From a virus, in IMG/VR virus record IMGVR_UViG_3300032753_001147, positions 1 to 33,227 of that record: a stretch of DNA of 33,227 nucleotides; one strand, 5' to 3'. Shown one piece after another: positions 28,371 through 33,227 of the stretch (its first letter is position 1; the number at the start of each line of letters is the position of its first letter). Both the position numbers and the translations under genes were made by a program. The notes beneath the pieces were generated by a model, which was not told where the DNA came from, made no database searches, and saw only the letters and a program-made list of their open reading frames with translations.

Positions 28371-29284
28371 TGGATTTTACTTATAAAAATCATTTATCTT
28401 ACAGTATAGGAGATAAAGCGTATGGTTACAGAACAAATTCCGTTGAAAAATATTCAGTGACGGTAGGATCTGTCGACCTGGACAGATATGCTAATAGTTC
28501 GTATGTCGATGAACTGCATAGAACCGCAGAACTAGTTCGTAAAGATTTGGGCAATGATTTAGTTCTATTTTTGTCTGGAGGTACTGACAGCGAAATAGTT
28601 TTACGTAATTTTATACACAACGGGTTTAAACCTAGATGTGTAGCTCTTAGATTTGAAAATAATTATAATACTGGGGAAGTTGCAGAAGCGCAAGCAATCG
28701 CACAAGAACTAGGTGTTAAATTAGATATTATAGATTTCAATGTACATGATTTTTACTATTCCGGAGAAGCAACGGAATTCGGTAAACAAATACAATGCAC
28801 CCAGCTAACGTACATAATGGTATACCATAATATTTTAAAATTAGGTGCACCGGCTGTAATGGGCGGAGAAGCATTATTAACTCGCCAAGTAAATTTAAAT
28901 GATAGTTTTTGGTACTATACATTTAGAGAAAATGAAGATGCCAGTGCAATGAGGTTTACTGAAAAGTTTAATGTGCCGTTAGTCAATGAATGGTTTAGCT
29001 ATACTCCTGAATTATTGTTATACTGGTTAGAGCATCCAAAAATTAAAGAACTTGTTTCTACAAGATACAATTATAAACTAAACTCGGCTAGTAGCAAAAA
29101 CGCAATTTTATCTACGTTATACAAAACTAGACCAAAAACAAAAACACATGGATTTGAGAGTTTATTAGCATTTAATTATACTGCGTACAAGGACATAGGT
29201 GTTGACCAAGTTAAACGTTTAGAATCTAGTATAGACGGAATACCATACGATTTAGTAATAAAGCAATTAAAAGGACAAGCATGA
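28370..29284 (+). CDS. PP-loop ATP pyrophosphatase, divergent third relative
   Basis: 304 aa. VLFLSGGTDSEIVLRNF (SGGTDS 69-74), ALRFENNYNTGEV, IIDFNVHDFY, GGEALLTRQ and NEWFSYTPELLLYWL correspond point by point to motifs in the tandem pair at 24.5-26.3 kb, so it is a more distant paralogue of them. No glutaminase domain. It lies between a 2OG-type oxygenase and a GNAT-like gene with 1- and 4-nt overlaps, so these three act together. Substrate unknown. Confidence 0.82.
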   Translation: MDFTYKNHLSYSIGDKAYGYRTNSVEKYSVTVGSVDLDRYANSSYVDELHRTAELVRKDLGNDLVLFLSGGTDSEIVLRNFIHNGFKPRCVALRFENNYNTGEVAEAQAIAQELGVKLDIIDFNVHDFYYSGEATEFGKQIQCTQLTYIMVYHNILKLGAPAVMGGEALLTRQVNLNDSFWYYTFRENEDASAMRFTEKFNVPLVNEWFSYTPELLLYWLEHPKIKELVSTRYNYKLNSASSKNAILSTLYKTRPKTKTHGFESLLAFNYTAYKDIGVDQVKRLESSIDGIPYDLVIKQLKGQA

Positions 29285-29880
29285 AAATTATAGAGTTAGA
29301 TTCTACACATAGCGAACTTGTACGTCCATTATTTTATACAAAGAATTATATGGGTACAGATTTACATGCTAATTATTTTGTACCTACTGATAAAAATCCT
29401 ATAGAAGAAATTCATCATAGAAGTTTTGTAGAAACTTACTTGTCAGGGTTACACAGTTACAAAGCATTAGGATTGCAGGATGAAGACGGTAGCATAAAAT
29501 CTCTTATATCATTTTACATGAGTCCAGATGAAGCATGTTGGTACGGCACTATGATACGATCAGCTAACAATAAAGAATTCGTTCGTCCATTATTAGATGC
29601 AGCCATGGCTTATAATGAAGCACAAGGCCGATTAAAATTTTACACGTTGTGGTCTGGAAAACACGCAAAACTTTTACGTAGGTTTGCGTTTAGTCCTGAA
29701 GCAAGTGAACGTTATGATTATTTTGATGAAATAATTGTTCCATCCAAAACCAGATGTATATATACCAATTATTGGCAAGTACTGTTTGGACGCATATTAT
29801 TGCCGACAGATACTATTGTACGTTGTACTTTTTTAAAACAAAAATATAGAACCCAGTTGCCGAAAGGAGGTAACTTATGA
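29281..29880 (+). CDS. GNAT-like acyltransferase, 199 aa
   Basis: Middle region SLISFYMSPDEACWYGTMIR, then PLLDAAMAYNEAQGRLKFYT and RRFAFSPEASERYDYFDEII, follow a GNAT-like strand-helix-strand order without a clear RxxGxG loop, so the call is moderate. The C-terminal 60 residues (SKTRCIYTNYWQVLFGRILLP) are strand-rich and aromatic. Coupled by ATGA overlaps to the PP-loop gene upstream and the Asp-hydroxylase-like gene downstream. It could transfer an acyl or aminoacyl group to the PP-loop product. Confidence 0.5.
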   Translation: MKIIELDSTHSELVRPLFYTKNYMGTDLHANYFVPTDKNPIEEIHHRSFVETYLSGLHSYKALGLQDEDGSIKSLISFYMSPDEACWYGTMIRSANNKEFVRPLLDAAMAYNEAQGRLKFYTLWSGKHAKLLRRFAFSPEASERYDYFDEIIVPSKTRCIYTNYWQVLFGRILLPTDTIVRCTFLKQKYRTQLPKGGNL

Positions 29881-30482
29881 ATATGGTAAGCCCTTTTAAA
29901 TTGTTTAACGATGATTTAAATATGTTTAAATTATCTTCCTCGACTGAGCTAGGTGAAGAATTGCGTCAATATTTTTCCAACCCTGCAAACGATTATTTGT
30001 GGAAACTAACAACACATCGTCAGACGATTACACAGGCGTTAAGACACACTGAAAGTTTTCCATTACGTTATCTAAAAGACTTGCCTAAAGAATATGATAC
30101 TATTCAATCAAACCAACACATGGACGTAACAGATTCCGATTTAATTAAAATACCAGTATTTGCAAAAACTGTAGATTGGTTAGAAAATGCACTTAAAGAA
30201 ACAGAGGCCAACCGTATCGAGTTTGGCAGAATTTTTGCTAGTAAATTATCTGCTAACAAAAAGGTAGATTTGCATACAGACGAGGGTAAATATTTTAGTT
30301 ACTACGACAGATTTCATTTCACAATTACAGCCGCTCCTGAAAATTTATTTGTTATTCAAGACGAAGAATGTATTTTAGATCAGGATTGTTTATACTGGGT
30401 CAACAACCACGTGCCACATTGGTTAGAAAACAAAAGTAATACACCTAGAATTAATTTTATCATAGATGCAAGATTATCATGA
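29877..30482 (+). CDS. Aspartyl/asparaginyl beta-hydroxylase-like 2OG oxygenase
   Basis: 201 aa. LHTDEGKYFSYYDRFHFTIT holds the HxD iron motif (His133, Asp135), and WVNNHVPHWLENKS, TPRINFIID holds the distal His181 and 2OG-binding Arg191, a good match to the Asp/Asn hydroxylase fold. Strong GGAGG Shine-Dalgarno at 29865 before the ATG at 29877; a second ATG at 29883 is possible. Overlaps neighbours by 4 nt each. It would hydroxylate a carbon next to a carboxyl or amide, which fits an amide-forming pathway. Confidence 0.78.
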   Translation: MNMVSPFKLFNDDLNMFKLSSSTELGEELRQYFSNPANDYLWKLTTHRQTITQALRHTESFPLRYLKDLPKEYDTIQSNQHMDVTDSDLIKIPVFAKTVDWLENALKETEANRIEFGRIFASKLSANKKVDLHTDEGKYFSYYDRFHFTITAAPENLFVIQDEECILDQDCLYWVNNHVPHWLENKSNTPRINFIIDARLS

Positions 30483-31360
30483 GAATTGAAAATATACATG
30501 ACAACTGGGGATCTAAAATTTATTTAGATTCTCCTCAAGAATTTTTTGAATATTCTGCTGACTACTGGCGCAATTTAATGTATGAAAGAAAATTAATTTT
30601 TTTTAAACAAGTGCAATTTACCAAAGAAGAATACGCTTTATTTTCATTAATGTTTGGCCGGCCATGGAATGGTCCTGAATACGCTTATTCGAGAGAATCT
30701 ATAGAACCAGTCAATACTAAACATGGCCCATTATTCATCAGCCCGTTTAATAATAAAAATATAACAGCAATCGATGAGCGTGAAATGCCATGGCATTCTG
30801 ATATTCCAAACAGGTCCTACAGGCCTTTCCCATTTAGAAGTCTTTGGATTACTGAAAACCCAAATCCCGAAGTATCAGGAATAACTAGATGGCTAAATTT
30901 AGAAGAAGGTATAAACTATCTTACTCCAGAGATGACAGCACTGATACCAATAACTAAAGTTATACAACAAAGTTGGTACGATGAAGGTACGGATCTACAA
31001 GAACATGATATGTTAAAGATACATCCGATAACTGGAAAAGAATCTTTAAGATTAAATTATTATAACTGGGGACCACTAACCAATGCGTGGATTAAGGATG
31101 TAAAGATTGATGGAGAATTGCAAGGACATTGTTTTTTAATTAGACAATGGTTATTTCATTTACAACAGATTGAAAATTTAAAATATCATCATAAATGGGA
31201 TTTATATGATATTGCAATTTATGATAACTGGACTTTTTTACACGCTAGATCTGCGCTGACGTTTGATACAAAGAAATATATTCGTAATTTTTATAGGATC
31301 AATATCGATCATTTGTCCGAGGAAGATTGGGCTGTTCATAAACAAAAATATTCGCTATGA
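30479..31360 (+). CDS. TauD/TfdA-type 2-oxoglutarate dioxygenase
   Basis: 293 aa. N-terminal KLIFFKQVQFTKEEYALFSLMFG is the TauD-type lead-in. The iron motif WHSD (His106, Asp108) follows DEREMP, and the distal half is YDNWTFLHARSAL with His255, then RNFYRINID with Arg269/Arg273 for 2OG binding. The order and length fit the TauD/TfdA/clavaminate-synthase-like family, which hydroxylates or desaturates small acids and amides. In this operon it is a likely tailoring oxidase. ATGA overlaps on both sides. Confidence 0.83.
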   Translation: MRIENIHDNWGSKIYLDSPQEFFEYSADYWRNLMYERKLIFFKQVQFTKEEYALFSLMFGRPWNGPEYAYSRESIEPVNTKHGPLFISPFNNKNITAIDEREMPWHSDIPNRSYRPFPFRSLWITENPNPEVSGITRWLNLEEGINYLTPEMTALIPITKVIQQSWYDEGTDLQEHDMLKIHPITGKESLRLNYYNWGPLTNAWIKDVKIDGELQGHCFLIRQWLFHLQQIENLKYHHKWDLYDIAIYDNWTFLHARSALTFDTKKYIRNFYRINIDHLSEEDWAVHKQKYSL

Positions 31361-31923
31361 AGATAACACCAAAACGTTTGTTTGGCAAACAAACTGGCCA
31401 ACAAATGGATGCACTTATAACGCCTGATAATGCAGGACCTTGGGCTATCCGATACTTGTGGGTACAACACTTAGATGATAACGAATCGTTTTATAAAAAT
31501 TATTTTGATCCATCGCTATCGAAATCGGGCATGAATATTAGAAAGCAAACAGCTGATTTAACATCTGAATGGTCGGCACATAACAAAATATTTGAAGAGT
31601 CTGCTAAGAACGGAGACTTAGTATGGCGTGTTAAAATTGGTAATCCTACCAGCACAAGCATTGATTATATAGAAGTTTGGAAAAGTTTAGAAATATTAGA
31701 AAAGAATTTTGGAAATAATCCAGACTGGGATGGTGTTGATAGAAACTCATTTACCGAGAAATTGTTCGATGCTGGCTTTGATATTTTAAGTTGGGAACCA
31801 TTTCCTACTGTTAGTAAAGCTAAAGCCATGAGCTATTATAAACAATTTTTCGAGCAATGGAGTAATAAGCAAGACCGTCTTATTATTAATACATTCTGGA
31901 ATAGAACGCTTAATCCTTTATAA
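31357..31923 (+). CDS. Hypothetical protein of the modification operon, 188 aa
   Basis: No family recognised. MKITPKRLFGKQTGQQMDALITPDNAG... contains a Trp/Asp-rich region (NFGNNPDWDGVDRNSFTEKL near 116-135) and a basic Trp-rich end. No Cys, membrane or metal motif. It is the last gene of the plus-strand operon, coupled by 4 nt to the TauD-like gene. Its end overlaps the convergent oxygenase gene by 14 nt. It may be an accessory or substrate-binding protein. Confidence 0.68.
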   Translation: MKITPKRLFGKQTGQQMDALITPDNAGPWAIRYLWVQHLDDNESFYKNYFDPSLSKSGMNIRKQTADLTSEWSAHNKIFEESAKNGDLVWRVKIGNPTSTSIDYIEVWKSLEILEKNFGNNPDWDGVDRNSFTEKLFDAGFDILSWEPFPTVSKAKAMSYYKQFFEQWSNKQDRLIINTFWNRTLNPL

Positions 31924-32671
31924 GTGCTTCTCGTACTTCGGGTTTAAATTTGCCATCGATCCTGATACTAAAACTAAAATGACTAACAGGATCAGTACCA
32001 TGGTAATCCATTTCATTCCACCATATAAATCTTTTATCAGCATCCGGGTATATCTTTTCTAACGATTCACCATTCATAACATAAATGCCTTTTGATTTCG
32101 ATTTAGTAGTGAACCATATAAAATCATCGTGTGATTTTTCTGCTCGTTGTTCTTCATTTAAAACATCGTAGTGTGGAACAGTTTTATTGTTGGCTTCAGT
32201 CATAAACAATATAACACGACCTATTCCTTCAAAGGGTAAAGTTTTAATAAATTCAACTAGTGTAGGGAAATGCTTGGCATTGGGCGTCCAAAAACAATCT
32301 TTAGGAACTGCTTTATTATAAACACCAGTTCCTTCTATACGCTTATTCCAACGCAAAAACAATACCCAAAATGGATGTGGTGTGTACAGTAACGCATTTA
32401 GATATTTGATTTTTTCGTCTGTTTCTTTTAAAGTTCTAAATGTCGCTAGTTGCACAGGACTTAATCTGTTTTCTAAATCAATGAATGTGGTAGTAATTTC
32501 TTCTTCTGCCCACTGTTTGTGTACACCGCTAGAAACAAATTTCTTATTCCATTCAGCTTTGGCAATTCCTAAACTAACTTCGTTATGCAATTTATCCCAA
32601 TCGGGTGCAGTAATGTATTCGTCTAAATATTTAAAAGGCGTGTGATTTGGGTCAAGTCCGAGTATTGTCAT
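31910..32671 (-). CDS. 2OG/Fe(II)-type oxygenase-like protein, 253 aa
   Basis: From the ATG at 32671 (MTILGLDPN); an ATG two codons upstream overlaps the promoter octamer. The C-terminal jelly roll has VPHYDVLN (HxD), then GIYVMNGESLEKIYPDADKR, then NEMDYHGTDPVSHFSFSIRIDG with a distal His and Arg, as in the Asp-hydroxylase-like group. The N-terminal 150 residues are a separate helical region without recognised motifs. It is the fourth such oxygenase in the island and the only one on its own transcript, which starts 5 nt after a perfect TATAAATA with no Shine-Dalgarno. Confidence 0.68.
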   Translation of the reverse strand: MTILGLDPNHTPFKYLDEYITAPDWDKLHNEVSLGIAKAEWNKKFVSSGVHKQWAEEEITTTFIDLENRLSPVQLATFRTLKETDEKIKYLNALLYTPHPFWVLFLRWNKRIEGTGVYNKAVPKDCFWTPNAKHFPTLVEFIKTLPFEGIGRVILFMTEANNKTVPHYDVLNEEQRAEKSHDDFIWFTTKSKSKGIYVMNGESLEKIYPDADKRFIWWNEMDYHGTDPVSHFSFSIRIDGKFKPEVREALIKD

Positions 32672-32676
32672 GTACA

Positions 32677-32684
32677 TATTTATA
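32677..32684 (-). promoter_or_regulatory. T4-type late promoter
   Basis: Perfect TATAAATA on the minus strand, 5 nt before the ATG at 32671. By T4 spacing the RNA would start on the A of that ATG (leaderless). Confidence 0.6.
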
Positions 32685-32701
32685 GTGTAGAAATTTTAGT
32701 C

Positions 32702-32729
32702 AAAAAAAAGCACCCGAAGGTGCGTTTTT
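32702..32729 (-). terminator. Rho-independent terminator after the kinase gene
   Basis: The minus strand reads GCACC-TTCG-GGTGC (stem 32723-32719 with 32714-32710, UUCG tetraloop) followed by eight T (32709-32702). It overlaps the kinase stop codon region and separates the kinase from the late oxygenase gene. Confidence 0.85.
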
Positions 32730-33195
32730 ATGCATACCAAATTTCCTTAAATCCTTCGTCTAGAGTTGGTGGCTCCATATTCAAATCAAATGCCATTTGT
32801 TCAACAACATTTAATGGTATGTTCTTGCCAGGACGGCTAGCTAGACGTCGAAGTAATTCTTCCTTTTCAGGAGTCTTAAACACTACAGCAATATGTTCGT
32901 AACCTGGTAACATATTAAACTTGCGCTCACGGCTAGCAATTGAAGTTGAAGTTTGATCCCAAATTATATCCTTACCTTGTTCTCGTGCTTGTACAACTTC
33001 TGCCGCCATCATGTCAACAGCCTTTGGCATAATGTCTTTAAACACTTCGCTGTAAGTCTTACCTACTTCGTGGGCATAAGCATCTACAAACTTGTCTGTA
33101 GATATGTATGCGCAATCCTTGGCCCATACTTGAGAGTTAACCCAAGTACTCTTACCTGCGGCTGGCACACCTACTAGTTGATAACACTTAGCCAT
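32728..33195 (-). CDS. P-loop kinase, polynucleotide-kinase (PseT N-domain)-like
   Basis: 155 aa. Walker A GVPAAGKST (Gly9 to Thr17), then an ISTDKFVD segment near 32-39 and IIWDQTSTSIASRERK with the WDQT pattern typical of PNK/zeta-type kinases, then a lid-like LRRLASRPGKNIP. This matches the kinase half of T4 polynucleotide kinase without the C-terminal phosphatase. It would phosphorylate 5'-OH ends of RNA or DNA, for example in tRNA repair, or a small molecule. AAGGAAG lies just before the ATG. No RNA ligase gene is visible in this window. Confidence 0.8.
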   Translation of the reverse strand: MAKCYQLVGVPAAGKSTWVNSQVWAKDCAYISTDKFVDAYAHEVGKTYSEVFKDIMPKAVDMMAAEVVQAREQGKDIIWDQTSTSIASRERKFNMLPGYEHIAVVFKTPEKEELLRRLASRPGKNIPLNVVEQMAFDLNMEPPTLDEGFKEIWYA

Positions 33196-33227
33196 TTTAC
33201 TTCCTTATAACTGCCTTGTGGCATATT

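Noticed and set aside
24484-29284. PP-loop proteins as QueC partners of the QueD-like gene
   Set aside because: QueC carries a C-terminal zinc Cys cluster, which is missing in all three shorter proteins; the SGGxDS loop alone is shared by many families.
1-33227. CRISPR array, insertion sequence, integrase or attachment site
   Set aside because: No regularly spaced direct repeats, transposase/integrase motifs or terminal inverted repeats were seen anywhere in the window.

Overview
The window reads as part of a large tailed-phage genome of the T4-like (myovirus) type. It is AT-rich and almost fully coding. Genes are short and packed, with many 4-nt ATGA stop/start overlaps. It carries a T4-type ATP-dependent DNA ligase, a tail-fibre-like protein, a PseT-like kinase, a MazG-like pyrophosphohydrolase, and copies of the T4 late-promoter octamer TATAAATA. 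Several Sec/lipobox signals and an entericidin-like lipoprotein point to a Gram-negative host. No integrase, photosystem gene, CRISPR array or insertion sequence is visible. The exact host and phage genus cannot be named from this window.

Layout. (1) 1-20.4 kb is read almost entirely on the minus strand. From right to left in transcription order it holds a tRNA-like RNA gene with its own strong promoter; an operon with an exported HExxH protein, an AbrB-like small protein, a full-length translation initiation factor IF-1 and a zinc-peptidase-like protein; a run of phage hypotheticals with a metallophosphoesterase and a tiny SGNH hydrolase; a cluster of predicted lipoproteins and membrane proteins (10.6-13.8 kb); mazG and clpP; a second zinc peptidase; DNA ligase; two radical-SAM enzymes with a partner protein; a 399-aa hypothetical; a tail-fibre-like protein; and the start of a QueD-like gene. 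This half has near-consensus sigma70 promoters (TTGACA-17-TATAAT class). At two genes it also has a T4-style switch in which a late promoter is embedded in an RBS- or start-codon-sequestering hairpin.

(2) 20.47-32.68 kb is a different kind of region. Genes switch strand repeatedly and encode small-molecule enzymes: four PP-loop (asparagine-synthase-like) ATPases, three GNAT-like acyltransferases, four 2-oxoglutarate/Fe(II)-type oxygenases, a Rieske oxygenase, a three-His-box membrane desaturase, a nitronate-monooxygenase-like flavoenzyme and an AdoMet-decarboxylase homologue. Almost every first gene of a transcription unit starts 4-7 nt after a TATAAATA-like octamer with no Shine-Dalgarno, which predicts leaderless late transcripts. 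The combination of amide/adenylate chemistry, oxidation and acylation suggests a late-expressed modification or biosynthetic pathway. Its product (modified nucleoside, glycan, peptide or lipid) cannot be read from sequence and is the most interesting open question here.

(3) 32.7-33.2 kb holds a P-loop polynucleotide-kinase-like gene followed by a clear intrinsic terminator.
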